DNA from: Oceanobacillus arenosus
GTDB lineage: Bacteria; Bacillota; Bacilli; Bacillales; Amphibacillaceae
Direction of reading: 5' to 3'
DNA: 54,775 nucleotides
Assembly (NCBI RefSeq): GCF_003369575.1
Contig: NZ_PIOC01000011.1
Span: 1-54,775, forward strand
How positions within the stretch are numbered: the first letter of the stretch is position 1; the number at the start of each line of letters is the position of its first letter. The notes beneath the pieces were generated by a model that saw only the letters and a program-made list of their open reading frames with translations, had not been told where the DNA came from and did no database searches. The translations under genes and the position numbers were made by a program. Below are positions 26,773 through 35,844 of this stretch, piece after piece.

Positions 26773-28050
26773 CTAATTAACGCTAGCTTTCTCCTCCACA
26801 TATGGTATTGTCAGAGGTCCAAGAGGGAGAACAGCAATCGTCATGTCTTCTCCGTATTTCTCTTTTAATGCTTTCAATGTCTGCTCGATGTTATGGCTTG
26901 GCTTTAACATCGTTCCTGTCACCTGTTCATCTGTCAGTTTTGAGTATACATATACATCTGACCAAACCTGGATAACTGCTTGCTTTTGCACCTGCCATTG
27001 GTCGAACACTTTAAATTCTGGATCATTTATCATATCGAGCAGAGACTCTGGACTATCTGCCATTTTGAAAATTCCCGCATAGTTCCCATGATCTGGAAGT
27101 CCGTCTGAGCATTCGGATGCAACAATAATGGATCCACCTTCTTTGACAATCTTATGTGCAGCACTCATTCCTTTAACAGCCTGGTATAAGTTTTGGTCGA
27201 GCGGGTAACCGGAGTTCGATGTTAACACGACATCAAATCTCTCGTCACAACGGAACATTGCATGCTCCTTGGCAAATGCACAGCCGCGGTCATGTGCTTC
27301 ATAAAGCTCGCCAGCAAAGACATTCGTAATTTCCTTTTCACGATTCAGCGTGACATTCAACATAAAATCAGGCTTACACATTGAATTAATTTCTCGGGTC
27401 ATGTCTTGCACTGGGTTATTCGTCATATTTCCCCAAGTAGAAAGTGGGTCACCAATCATTCTTGCATTATGAAACGTCAAAATCGTTTCGATTCCAGCAA
27501 TCCCTGGCATGATTCCTTTTGGTCCACCCGAAAACCCTGCAAAAAAATGTGGCTCAATAAACCCGGTGACAATTCGAAAATCGGATTCCACATAATCTTT
27601 ATTTAAATAGACGTCACAACCGAATTTACTTTTCCCAAGATTAACAAGGGAATCCTTGTCATGGCATTGATTATTAACGATGCGAATATTATCAACAACC
27701 CATGTCCCGAGCATTTGGACAAACTCTTCTCTCGTTTGATCGCGATGGGTTCCTGTTCCATTTATAATGACGAAATTTTCCAAGGGAACATGACTTAATT
27801 CCTCAATTAAAAGCGGTACCATTAGATGATTTGGCGTGGGCCTCGTAATATCACTGATTACAATCGATACTTTGTCCGTTGATTTTACGGCTTCTTTTAA
27901 TGGAATATTGTTAATGGGATTTCTTAATGCTTGTCTTATTGCTTTCTTTTCATCTGAAACTTTTGGTAAGTTTGTTGGTTCAATGATAAAAGCATTATCT
28001 GGTAGGTCTACGGAAATACCATGTTTTCCATATAATATGTCTGTCTTCAC
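26773..28050 (-). CDS. larA: LarA family nickel-pincer racemase/epimerase
   Basis: Member of the lactate racemase family, enzymes that use the nickel-pincer nucleotide cofactor to racemise or epimerise alpha-hydroxy acids by hydride transfer. 425 aa, normal length. Key residues known from Lactobacillus LarA are kept: His in NGTGTHRDQ, His and Lys in EPHFFAGFSGGPKG, and His in FHNARM. Cofactor synthesis genes larB, larC and larE are not in the window. The operon partners, a KdgT-like permease and glycerate kinase, point to glycerate or a sugar acid rather than lactate as substrate; LarA homologues with several such activities are known. First in a set of three minus-strand genes by position, last in transcription order. 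Confidence 0.85.
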   Translation of the reverse strand: MKTDILYGKHGISVDLPDNAFIIEPTNLPKVSDEKKAIRQALRNPINNIPLKEAVKSTDKVSIVISDITRPTPNHLMVPLLIEELSHVPLENFVIINGTGTHRDQTREEFVQMLGTWVVDNIRIVNNQCHDKDSLVNLGKSKFGCDVYLNKDYVESDFRIVTGFIEPHFFAGFSGGPKGIMPGIAGIETILTFHNARMIGDPLSTWGNMTNNPVQDMTREINSMCKPDFMLNVTLNREKEITNVFAGELYEAHDRGCAFAKEHAMFRCDERFDVVLTSNSGYPLDQNLYQAVKGMSAAHKIVKEGGSIIVASECSDGLPDHGNYAGIFKMADSPESLLDMINDPEFKVFDQWQVQKQAVIQVWSDVYVYSKLTDEQVTGTMLKPSHNIEQTLKALKEKYGEDMTIAVLPLGPLTIPYVEEKASVN

Positions 28051-28069
28051 GATTCATCCTCCCATCATT

Positions 28070-29200
28070 TTAGCTGTTAACCGTTTGCTTCGTTAATGTT
28101 TCTACTGCCTCTTGCTTCAGTCCCAAATCTTCTCTTGTCCCAATAATACCCCTTTTTCGTTGGAGCTTGTCAACCACAATAACGCCTAGTGGACAGAGCA
28201 AGGAAGTCGTAATCGTTGAAATTGAAATTTGAGCTGTGGCAATTGGCACGATGCTCTGAATTGCTTCGAGCTCTGCTACTGACATTGCACCAGCTCCAGC
28301 TGCAACTGCCGCGGCTGCTGCAACTGCTGCAGGTGTTGCCGCGGCATTGCCTGCTGTTGATGCTTCAGAAATAGGCGCAATATAGCTTTTTTCTTTAAAT
28401 AATTTAAATACAAGGATGCCTGTTCCACCTGAAAATACAAAGGTAAGAATGGCAAGTGTCAATCCACCAGCTAATACCTCAGGATTAAAGAAGTTCGCTA
28501 AATTCATTCCGGCTCCAAGAGCAAACGCAAAAAATGGAATGGTAAGGGATTCACCAGGTTTTAAAAACGCACGTATTTTCGGATCTAAATTCCCTAAAAA
28601 CATGCCAATTCCGATTGGTAATAAAACAGCGATAAATGCAATGAGCGGAAAAGCGGTTCCTAGAACTCCTAGAGCAACTAGAGTCAAAAATGGACCATCA
28701 TTAATTGCAAGAATCGAAAGTCCACCAACATCTGAACGGTTTCCAAATTTCCCTGTTAAGGCTGCGTACATCCCACTATTACTATTCGTCATCCCTGCAA
28801 TGAGTGCAAGTGTCGAGAGTCCAAACAGCCCACTCATCGGATCGAAGAAATAGCCAAATGCCATTCCGACCGCTACACCAGCAAAATATTTCGAACCTGT
28901 AAGCAGAACACCTTTCTTCAGCGCTTTACCTCCAACCTTTAAATTCATTTGACTGCCTACACAGAAGAGAAATAGGGCGATAAGCACGAGCGCACTATCC
29001 TTGAATAATTCTTGTGAAAATCCGCCAATCCGTAAAAATTCATAAAAACCTGTTTCTGTTTGTGGTGCACCAAGCATTTTTAGAAAATCCATGACGACTG
29101 GAAGATGCATTTGGTCAATGGTGTTTAGCGTCGCACCAAGCAGAAGCGGAACAACCATCATGCCTCCAGGTACTTTTTCAACCGAGTCTATAATTCTCAA
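28070..29200 (-). CDS. KdgT family 2-keto-3-deoxygluconate-type permease
   Basis: About 376 aa with ten or so hydrophobic segments, of the 2-keto-3-deoxygluconate permease (KdgT) family of proton-coupled sugar-acid importers. Begins with the typical RIIDSVEKVPGGMMVVPLLLG motif. The C-terminal third includes an alanine-rich stretch (residues about 295-315). The TTG at 29200 is chosen because AGGAGC lies six bases upstream; the longer frame to 29227 reads through that site. It sits between glycerate kinase and larA and is likely to import the acid they process. A fragmentary second copy of its 5' end lies at 21650-21790. Confidence 0.88.
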   Translation of the reverse strand: MRIIDSVEKVPGGMMVVPLLLGATLNTIDQMHLPVVMDFLKMLGAPQTETGFYEFLRIGGFSQELFKDSALVLIALFLFCVGSQMNLKVGGKALKKGVLLTGSKYFAGVAVGMAFGYFFDPMSGLFGLSTLALIAGMTNSNSGMYAALTGKFGNRSDVGGLSILAINDGPFLTLVALGVLGTAFPLIAFIAVLLPIGIGMFLGNLDPKIRAFLKPGESLTIPFFAFALGAGMNLANFFNPEVLAGGLTLAILTFVFSGGTGILVFKLFKEKSYIAPISEASTAGNAAATPAAVAAAAAVAAGAGAMSVAELEAIQSIVPIATAQISISTITTSLLCPLGVIVVDKLQRKRGIIGTREDLGLKQEAVETLTKQTVNS

Positions 29201-29269
29201 ATGAAAGCTCCTCTCAATTATTAGCAATGGAATACTCTATTGTAAAAGTGAAAATAGCAATGTACTGTT

Positions 29270-30484
29270 TTATTCGCTCACTCTTCCTTTCCTACTGCTG
29301 ATATTCGACAAAACTCTGGAAGTGACAGGCACCACATGTGCGCTGGCGTGGAATGGATTTGAACCCCATGCCCGTACTACTTGCTCAGTACTTAACTCCA
29401 ATAGTTCTGCTGCGTTTTCCATTGATTCTTCTAGGTTCATCGGTTTATTCATGATGCTGTGTACACTAATCACGCCATGATCGTGGAGCACATCTATCCC
29501 ATCTCCAACGGTCCCAGCAATAATGATTGTTGGAACACCCTGTAGCTTGGCCGCTTCAGCAACACCCAGAGGCGTCTTTCCAGAGGCGGTTTGGCTATCC
29601 ACTTTTCCTTCGCCTGTAATGACGAGATCTGCATCGTGCAAAAAGCTAGCGAACTTACTATATTCAAGAACGACATCGATGCCGCGTTTCATTTCTGCAG
29701 AGAAAAATGCCAGAAAAGCTCCACCAATTCCCCCTGCTGCACCAGCACCAGGTAGATTATGTAGGAAAACGCCAGTCACAGTTGCAACTTCATTTGCCCA
29801 GTGGGTGAGATTATCATCGAGTATGCGAACGATTTTAGGGGTTGCTCCCTTTTGTGGACCGAAGACATGTGAAGCACCATCCAGACCAATCAGTGGATTT
29901 TTTACATCAGACGCAATTAGAAAGTTACTATTCTTTATTCTTTGGTCAAAAGAACGCACATCAAGCTTAGCAACTTTATGTAGCTCACCACCCCCAAAGC
30001 CAATTTCATTCCCATTCTCATCAAGGATTTTTAATCCGAGTGCCTGGAGCATTCCGGCCCCGCCGTCATTCGTCGCAGACCCACCAATTGCTAAAATAAA
30101 TGAGGTATACCCATCATCTAATGCTTGTTTGATCAATTGCCCTGTCCCAAATGTTGTCGTTTCCAATGGTGCAAGCTTTCCATTTGGAACAAGATCGAGT
30201 CCAGATGCGGTTGCCATTTCAATGACACATGTTTTTTTATCGCCTAAGATGCCGTATTTCGCTGTGACTTCATTACCTAGAGGCCCAATAACTGGTACAT
30301 TTTTTGTTGTACCATCGGTTACAGAAACTAATGTGTCCATCGTTCCTTCTCCTCCATCACCGACAGGTAGAAGAACTGTTTCGGCATTAGGAAATGCCCG
30401 TTTAATTCCGCTATTCATTGCATTTGCCGCTTCAACTGCACGCAGACTCCCTTTGAAGGAATCTGGAGCAATAATAATTTTCAT
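29270..30484 (-). CDS. Glycerate kinase (GarK/GlxK type) with repeat-derived C-terminus
   Basis: Phosphorylates D-glycerate (to 2- or 3-phosphoglycerate depending on subtype), linking sugar-acid breakdown to glycolysis. 404 aa; the Escherichia coli GarK and GlxK enzymes are about 381 aa. Hallmarks are APDSFKGSL at the N-terminus, VGDGGEGT at residues 42-49, GGSATNDGGAG in the middle and ITGEGKVDSQT toward the C-terminus. Residues from about 384 on (VVPVTSRVLSN) are the translated minus-strand reading of repeat C, so the last 20 residues are not native. The native end seems to have been fused to the repeat near the normal length, so activity is probably kept. Divergent from the CdaR gene. Confidence 0.9.
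   Translation of the reverse strand: MKIIIAPDSFKGSLRAVEAANAMNSGIKRAFPNAETVLLPVGDGGEGTMDTLVSVTDGTTKNVPVIGPLGNEVTAKYGILGDKKTCVIEMATASGLDLVPNGKLAPLETTTFGTGQLIKQALDDGYTSFILAIGGSATNDGGAGMLQALGLKILDENGNEIGFGGGELHKVAKLDVRSFDQRIKNSNFLIASDVKNPLIGLDGASHVFGPQKGATPKIVRILDDNLTHWANEVATVTGVFLHNLPGAGAAGGIGGAFLAFFSAEMKRGIDVVLEYSKFASFLHDADLVITGEGKVDSQTASGKTPLGVAEAAKLQGVPTIIIAGTVGDGIDVLHDHGVISVHSIMNKPMNLEESMENAAELLELSTEQVVRAWGSNPFHASAHVVPVTSRVLSNISSRKGRVSE
29303..29334 (+). repeat. Repeat C copy inside the glycerate kinase 3' end
   Basis: ATTCGACAAAACTCTGGAAG then TGACAGGCACC; a well-preserved copy lying within the coding sequence of the minus-strand glycerate kinase gene. Confidence 0.85.
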
Positions 30485-30630
30485 TTAAACAGCTCCTTTG
30501 TAAACGTTAACAATTGTATTTACTAAATTATACGAATCTTGACGAGATTTGTATATAGCTATACCATATGAAAACGAAGGGTAGTTTCTATCTATTTTTG
30601 TAAAAGGTAACCAAATAGGGGGAAGCCATC

Positions 30631-31719
30631 ATGCTAACAAAGGAAATCGCAACTGCAATTGTCAGGGAAACCTCACTGCGAATCAATCGAAATGTCAATA
30701 TTATGGATATTAATGGCATTATCATTGCGACAATGGAGCCATCAAGAATGAATACGATTCATGAAGGAGCAGTAGAGGTCCTAAGAAGTGGAAAGACGTT
30801 GGAAATTTTTCAGAGTGAAAGTGAAAGATGGGATGGGAGTCAGCCAGGGCTTAATCTCCCAATCATTTTTAGAGAAAAAATAATTGGTGTTATTGGTATT
30901 ACCGGAAACCCGGAGATGATGGGTGATATTGGCGAATTGGTAAAGATGACAACAGAATTAATGATCAATCAAGTATTTCTCGCTACACAACTAGAATGGC
31001 AGCAGCGTACACAAGAAATCATTATTGAACAACTCTTAGAAAATAACCCTTATTCCCATGAGGTTGAGCGGGGATTAAGTAGATTGCATTTTCAATTGGA
31101 CCCACCATTTATGACGGCAATTATTCAAATTTCAGATGGGGAAATTCAAAAACAATCCCTCATTCAAAAAATAGAAGCTCTAATTGGTGAAAGTTATGTG
31201 ATCGCAGGTTTCATTAATTTCAATCAGTTGATTCTAGCATTTAGTGGTCTTAATGAAGTGAATACAATTGGTAAATTAAATAGTGTATACGCTTTACTAA
31301 AAAAACAGAATTGGAAATTTAGAATGGTTTATAGTCTTCCATTTGAAGAATTAGAGAAATTCCAGCAGTCGTATTATGATTGCGAACTAGCATTAAAAAT
31401 TAGTGATTCAAACATGGATTTCATATCATTTGGACACGTAGAAGTAAAAGCACTAGTCCATCAACTAGATGCAGATATCGCGAAGCGGTTTTCAGGGCGG
31501 GTGCTGAAGAGCTTCAATGCAAATCAAGCGGAAACATTGGAATCATTTTTCGCAAATGATTTGAACATCCAAAAAGCGGCTGACGCATTATTTTTACATC
31601 GCAATACACTCATCTATCGACTTCATAAAATTATGGAGGAGACTGGCTATGACCCAAGAAAATTTTCAGATGCATTGATTTTGCAAATTGCAATGTGGAT
31701 AAGGTACTACAGAAAGTAG
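30631..31719 (+). CDS. CdaR family sugar diacid/glycerate-responsive regulator
   Basis: 362-aa transcription activator of the CdaR/PucR class. An N-terminal diacid-recognition domain (about residues 1-135; INRNVNIMDINGIIIATM, then LPIIFREKIIGVIGITG), a central GGDEF-like region, and a C-terminal PucR-type helix-turn-helix (about 300-355; DLNIQKAADALFLHRNTL). AGGGGGAAG precedes the ATG. It is divergently oriented from the glycerate kinase-kdgT-larA operon, and homologues in other bacteria control glycerate/glucarate/galactarate genes, so it very likely regulates that operon in response to a sugar acid. A degenerate repeat C fragment follows its stop. Confidence 0.9.
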   Translation: MLTKEIATAIVRETSLRINRNVNIMDINGIIIATMEPSRMNTIHEGAVEVLRSGKTLEIFQSESERWDGSQPGLNLPIIFREKIIGVIGITGNPEMMGDIGELVKMTTELMINQVFLATQLEWQQRTQEIIIEQLLENNPYSHEVERGLSRLHFQLDPPFMTAIIQISDGEIQKQSLIQKIEALIGESYVIAGFINFNQLILAFSGLNEVNTIGKLNSVYALLKKQNWKFRMVYSLPFEELEKFQQSYYDCELALKISDSNMDFISFGHVEVKALVHQLDADIAKRFSGRVLKSFNANQAETLESFFANDLNIQKAADALFLHRNTLIYRLHKIMEETGYDPRKFSDALILQIAMWIRYYRK

Positions 31720-31723
31720 GCAG

Positions 31724-31750
31724 AATTCAACAAAACTCAGGGCGAGTGTA
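31724..31750 (+). repeat. Repeat C, partial copy
   Basis: AATTCAACAAAACTCAGGGCG begins five bases after the cdaR stop; the 3' half of the element is lost. Confidence 0.55.
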
Positions 31751-31917
31751 TCAAAGCTTGCTTCAAGCGTCCTAAAAAATCAACCTATTCTTAACATATT
31801 TTCATACCTAAGTGTAGTAACATGAAGAGAGAGGGTTTACCAATCATTTCTTAACTAGATGCATTCTGCTATAACGTTTAGCCATAAAATATTTATCAAT
31901 TAAATGGAGGGTTTGGA

Positions 31918-32799
31918 ATGAAAACTATTAAGAAAGCAATTATTCCAGCAGCAGGATTAGGTACGAGATTTCTACCAGTGACTAAGGCAATGCCAAAAGA
32001 AATGCTGCCAATCGTCGATAAGCCGACCATTCAATATATCGTTGAGGAAGCAATCGAATCTGGAATCGAAGACATCATTATCGTTACTGGAAAAGGAAAA
32101 CGTGCGATTGAAGACCACTTTGATAATAACTTTGAATTGGAACAGAACTTAATGGAAAAAGGGAAATTTGAACTACTGGAAAAGGTAAGACATACATCCG
32201 AGGTTGAAATTCACTATATTCGCCAAAAGGAACCAAAAGGACTAGGCCATGCTGTTTGGTGTGCACGTAAATTTATCGGTGATGAACCATTTGCTGTACT
32301 TCTTGGAGATGATATCGTCCAAGCAGAAGTTCCAGGTCTTCGTCAGTTAATGGATCAATTTGAAAAAACAGGATGTTCTGTTGTTGGGGTGCAGCAAGTT
32401 GCGGATAATGAAACACATCGCTACGGAATTGTTGATCCCCTTTCATCTGAGGGCAGACGTTATCAGGTGAAGAACTTCGTTGAAAAACCTACAAAAGGAA
32501 CAGCACCATCGAATTTGGCAATTATGGGCCGATATGTATTTACCCCAGAAATATTCACGTTTTTAGATAAGCAAGAAGTGGGTGCTGGTGGTGAAATTCA
32601 GCTTACGGACGCGATTCAGCAATTGAATCAAATTCAAGATGTGTATGCCTACGATTTTGCAGGGAAGCGTTATGATGTTGGTGAAAAGCTAGGGTTTATT
32701 CGCACGAATTTGGAATTTGCTTTGCAAAATGAGGAATTCGGCGATGAAGTCAGAAAGATGTTACACGAGTTACTAATGGAGCAGGAGAATGTTAGATAA
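31918..32799 (+). CDS. galU: UTP-glucose-1-phosphate uridylyltransferase
   Basis: Makes UDP-glucose from UTP and glucose-1-phosphate in the cytoplasm (GtaB in Bacillus subtilis). 293 aa, typical. The nucleotide-binding motif [19 protein letters not shown] is at residues 11-29; LLGDD, the VEKP motif and GEIQLTDAI follow as expected. GGAGGG precedes the ATG. It is 103 bases upstream of ugd; the two likely form a UDP-glucuronate pathway pair using the pgcA product. Confidence 0.95.
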   Translation: MKTIKKAIIPAAGLGTRFLPVTKAMPKEMLPIVDKPTIQYIVEEAIESGIEDIIIVTGKGKRAIEDHFDNNFELEQNLMEKGKFELLEKVRHTSEVEIHYIRQKEPKGLGHAVWCARKFIGDEPFAVLLGDDIVQAEVPGLRQLMDQFEKTGCSVVGVQQVADNETHRYGIVDPLSSEGRRYQVKNFVEKPTKGTAPSNLAIMGRYVFTPEIFTFLDKQEVGAGGEIQLTDAIQQLNQIQDVYAYDFAGKRYDVGEKLGFIRTNLEFALQNEEFGDEVRKMLHELLMEQENVR

Positions 32800-32870
32800 G
32801 GTTCAATAAGAAAGGGAATTCGTTTGAACTGCTAGATTGCATTGAATTTATTTCAAACAATCAATTCGGG

Positions 32871-32876
32871 TATAAT
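32871..32876 (+). promoter_or_regulatory. Possible -10 element upstream of ugd
   Basis: A perfect TATAAT 26 bases before the ugd start, without a convincing -35; it would allow ugd its own transcript. Confidence 0.3.
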
Positions 32877-32902
32877 TAATTACTTTGCAATGGGGGTTAC
32901 TC

Positions 32903-34192
32903 ATGAATATTTCTGTTGTTGGTACGGGATATGTTGGTTTAGTGACAGGTGTTAGTCTTGCGGAAATTGGTCATCATATAATTTGTGTTGATATCGATGA
33001 AGCCAAGGTGGAGAAGATGAAGCAAGGAATTTCACCTATTTATGAGCCGGGTTTAGATGAGTTAATGTCACGGAATATTGAAGCAGAGCGCCTGTCCTTT
33101 ACAATCAATCATCAAGAAGGATTTCGTCATGCAGATGTTATTTATATTGCGGTCGGCACCCCGGAGAATGAGGATGGATCTGCCAATCTAGCATTTGTTG
33201 AGCAGGCGGCAAGGGATATTGCGAAGCATATTACGAAGGATACGATTGTGGTAACGAAGAGTACCGTCCCCGTTGGCACAAACGACCGAATTCTAGAAAT
33301 AATAAAAGAAAACCAGATACATAATATGCAAATTGATATTGTCGCCAATCCGGAATTTTTAAGAGAGGGCTCAGCATTAAAGGATTCCTTTAATGGCGAT
33401 CGGATTGTCATTGGTGCGAACAATGATTATGCAGCAGGCATGATTGAAAAAGTCAATGAGCCATTTGGTGTTCCAATCTATCATACCGATATTCGCAGCG
33501 CGGAATTAATAAAATATGCCTCCAACGCATTTCTAGCAACGAAAATTAGTTTTATTAATGAAATTGCTGCAATCTGTGAACGTGTAGGTGCAAATGTGGA
33601 ACATGTTGCAAAAGGTATGGGAATGGATCAGCGAATCGGTGAGAAATTTCTAAATGCAGGCATCGGCTATGGTGGCTCTTGTTTTCCGAAAGATACGAAA
33701 GCATTGATCCAAATAGCAGGGAATGTTGCCTATGATTTTGAGCTATTAAAAGGGGTCGTCAATGTTAATCAGAAGCAACGGGCACTTTTAGTAGATAAAT
33801 TGAATGAAAGATTTGCTACATTAGCTGATAAGCGCATTGCTGTATTGGGGCTTGCATTCAAACCGAATACAGATGATATGAGAGAAGCTGCTTCGATTAT
33901 TGTAACGGAAATATTAATTGAGCAGGGTGCAACGGTAATTGCTTATGATCCGGTAGCAATGGAGAATGCCAAGAAGCTATTACATTCTAATATCATTTAT
34001 GCTGAAAGTGTGGAAGAATCTTTAGAAGATGCAGATGCAGCACTTGTGTTAACGGAGTGGGATGAAATTCGAAATGCCGATCCTTCTGGCTTTCAAGCGA
34101 TGAAAAGCCCAATCGTTTTCGATGGAAGGAATTGTTTTTCTGTAGAGAAAATGAGGGACAGTGGCGTGGAATATTGGTCGGTGGGGAGGTAG
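32903..34192 (+). CDS. ugd: UDP-glucose 6-dehydrogenase
   Basis: Oxidises UDP-glucose to UDP-glucuronate with two NAD, providing a precursor for acidic cell-wall or capsule polymers (TuaD/YwqF type in Bacillus). 429 aa from ATG 32903, which follows GGGGG; the TTG at 32885 lies ahead of that site. The NAD motif GTGYVG is at residues 7-12 and the catalytic cysteine is Cys260 in GYGGSCFPKD. The C-terminal UDP-binding domain contains LGLAFKPNTDDMREA. All catalytic features are intact. Confidence 0.95.
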   Translation: MNISVVGTGYVGLVTGVSLAEIGHHIICVDIDEAKVEKMKQGISPIYEPGLDELMSRNIEAERLSFTINHQEGFRHADVIYIAVGTPENEDGSANLAFVEQAARDIAKHITKDTIVVTKSTVPVGTNDRILEIIKENQIHNMQIDIVANPEFLREGSALKDSFNGDRIVIGANNDYAAGMIEKVNEPFGVPIYHTDIRSAELIKYASNAFLATKISFINEIAAICERVGANVEHVAKGMGMDQRIGEKFLNAGIGYGGSCFPKDTKALIQIAGNVAYDFELLKGVVNVNQKQRALLVDKLNERFATLADKRIAVLGLAFKPNTDDMREAASIIVTEILIEQGATVIAYDPVAMENAKKLLHSNIIYAESVEESLEDADAALVLTEWDEIRNADPSGFQAMKSPIVFDGRNCFSVEKMRDSGVEYWSVGR

Positions 34193-34697
34193 AAATATTT
34201 CGCTAATATTCGACAAAGTTCAGGGAGTGGCAGGCACGGCTAAAACGAAAGTCAATAAATATTATGTATACATTGGTGTTATATGGACAATATTATTTGC
34301 TGGAATGAGTTTCTACTGGGCAATGGGCGGCATGATTGGTGTTAGATCTTTGGGTGGTGCTATCTATGAACAGGCATTAGATCCAGAACCGTCATTCATT
34401 ACCATTGTTTGGATGACTGGATTTATTAAATTACTTGGAGCCTTGCTGATTTTGATGTTATTGGTTAAGTGGAGAGAATCTAGGATACGAATGATACTTT
34501 ATCTCATAATAAAGATAACTGGTGTATTACTATTTTTATATGGTTCACTCAATTTCATTACGATAACATTGAGTACCGTAGACCTTCTAGAATTTCAATT
34601 AGACAGCTACGCAACCTTTTGGAGATTATTATTTTGGGAGCCATTCTGGATGTTTGGCGGTATAATTTACTTTTTCACTATTAATAAGGCAAAATAA
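34161..34697 (+). CDS. Small multi-pass membrane protein, DUF3995-like, start uncertain
   Basis: Up to 178 aa with four hydrophobic segments (around residues 40-60, 78-100, 112-130 and 150-172). The FYWAMGGMIG segment after the first helix recalls the DUF3995 family; function unknown. The 5' end is unusual: the first 30 bases overlap the end of ugd, and codons 15-26 are repeat C read in frame. GTG 34161 has only a weak ribosome site, GTG 34227 lies inside the repeat, and ATT 34197 follows a good GGGGAGG. The repeat has probably replaced the original start, so expression is uncertain. Confidence 0.55.
   Translation: MAWNIGRWGGRNISLIFDKVQGVAGTAKTKVNKYYVYIGVIWTILFAGMSFYWAMGGMIGVRSLGGAIYEQALDPEPSFITIVWMTGFIKLLGALLILMLLVKWRESRIRMILYLIIKITGVLLFLYGSLNFITITLSTVDLLEFQLDSYATFWRLLFWEPFWMFGGIIYFFTINKAK
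34207..34237 (+). repeat. Repeat C copy at the 5' end of the membrane protein gene
   Basis: TATTCGACAAAGTTCAGGGAG then TGGCAGGCAC; located 15 bases after the ugd stop and read in frame by the following gene. Confidence 0.75.
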
Positions 34698-34735
34698 GAA
34701 AGTGAGGTTGCAGTTGAATAGATGGCTTCCCGTAA

Positions 34736-34767
34736 AATTCGACAAAACCCGGGGAGTGACTAGGTAT
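34736..34767 (+). repeat. Repeat C copy beside the lysR gene
   Basis: AAATTCGACAAAACCCGGGG then AGTGACTAGG; it ends at the 3' end of the minus-strand LysR gene (34769). Confidence 0.7.
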
Positions 34768-34768
34768 C

Positions 34769-35638
34769 TCAAAGCGCTTTCACATCCAATCCCTCTATAA
34801 ACCGGATAAACGCCTTCACTATATTTAACTGTAATGAATCTTCATGGTAATACATCCACGTCTTTCGTGTAATCGACTCACCGGAAGGCTTCAATATCGG
34901 CTTAATAATCAGCTCAGGATATGGTCTTACAACTAAATTTGCCAATATGGCGTAGCCTAGTCCATTAATGACCATTTCTTTACATGTTTCCACCTGGTTA
35001 ACTTGTATATTGATGTTCGGTCTTTGCTTATAGTGTTGATACCACCAGCTATCGACAATCGTTTTCATGTTTTCGTCTGTATAGTAATCAATCCGTGGAA
35101 GCGAAGGAAGGTCTTCCCACTCGAATTCCCAAGGGGAGGCAATGCATATTTCCTCTTCATAAAGCAACTCCTTTTGCTCCTTCCATGGATAGTCCCCTTT
35201 GATAAAACTAAGATGGACATCGTGGTTGAGGATTAATCGATGCATTTCACTACTCCAGCCTGTTACTACTTGGAACTCGACATTTGGATATTCTTGCTTA
35301 AATAACCGAAGCAATTTTGGCATTTTATTTAATGCAAAGAAATTGGAAACCCCTACCCGGAGTGTACCTGCCACCTGATGCTTCATATTATTTAGCTTTT
35401 CCTCAACTTCCCGTTGCTCCCGCAGCATTCTGATTGCATGTTCCGCAAGCTTCATTCCTTCTGGAGTAAAGGTGATTCCTCGCCGTTTTCTCATTGTAAT
35501 TTGTACACCATAATGATCCTCTAATTTCTTCATCCGCGATGTTAACGTTGGCTGGCTCAAGTATAATCGTTGTGCTGCTTGTGTAATATTTTCCGTTTTA
35601 TGTAAAGCTGCGAGCATTTCCCAATCCTGAAAGTCCAT
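34769..35638 (-). CDS. LysR family transcriptional regulator
   Basis: 289 aa. The N-terminal winged helix-turn-helix (residues about 3-60; TQAAQRLYLSQPTLTSRMKKLE) and the C-terminal periplasmic-binding-like effector domain are complete. It is divergently transcribed from the methylcitrate operon with a 206-base AT-rich gap, the usual arrangement for a LysR regulator and its target. The arrangement recalls citR-citA in Bacillus, but the target here includes prpD and prpB homologues, so the inducer may be a propionyl-CoA or 2-methylcitrate-related compound; that is inference. Confidence 0.87.
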   Translation of the reverse strand: MDFQDWEMLAALHKTENITQAAQRLYLSQPTLTSRMKKLEDHYGVQITMRKRRGITFTPEGMKLAEHAIRMLREQREVEEKLNNMKHQVAGTLRVGVSNFFALNKMPKLLRLFKQEYPNVEFQVVTGWSSEMHRLILNHDVHLSFIKGDYPWKEQKELLYEEEICIASPWEFEWEDLPSLPRIDYYTDENMKTIVDSWWYQHYKQRPNINIQVNQVETCKEMVINGLGYAILANLVVRPYPELIIKPILKPSGESITRKTWMYYHEDSLQLNIVKAFIRFIEGLDVKAL

Positions 35639-35844
35639 TTAATATTTCCCCCTCGCATTAAAGTTTCCCGTGAATCGTCATATTAGTTATCGGAAAAATC
35701 TATCGCTAATTATTACTATTATATATTTTTATAATTTTCAAATCAATATTATAATAGAGTCAAAGAGAAAGAAGAACGTGTTTCTTCTAATGAAATGTAA
35801 ACTTTCTATAAAACTAAAATATCTATTGAAAGAGGAGGGATTTT

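Noticed and set aside
28416-28853. 145-codon plus-strand frame opposite the KdgT-like gene
   Set aside because: It mirrors a membrane protein gene; the basic Lys/Pro-rich product has no ribosome site or domain.
29523-30488. 321-codon open frame on the plus strand opposite glycerate kinase
   Set aside because: It is an antisense shadow: its product is rich in Pro, Ser and Arg with no domain, and the minus-strand glycerate kinase is unmistakable.
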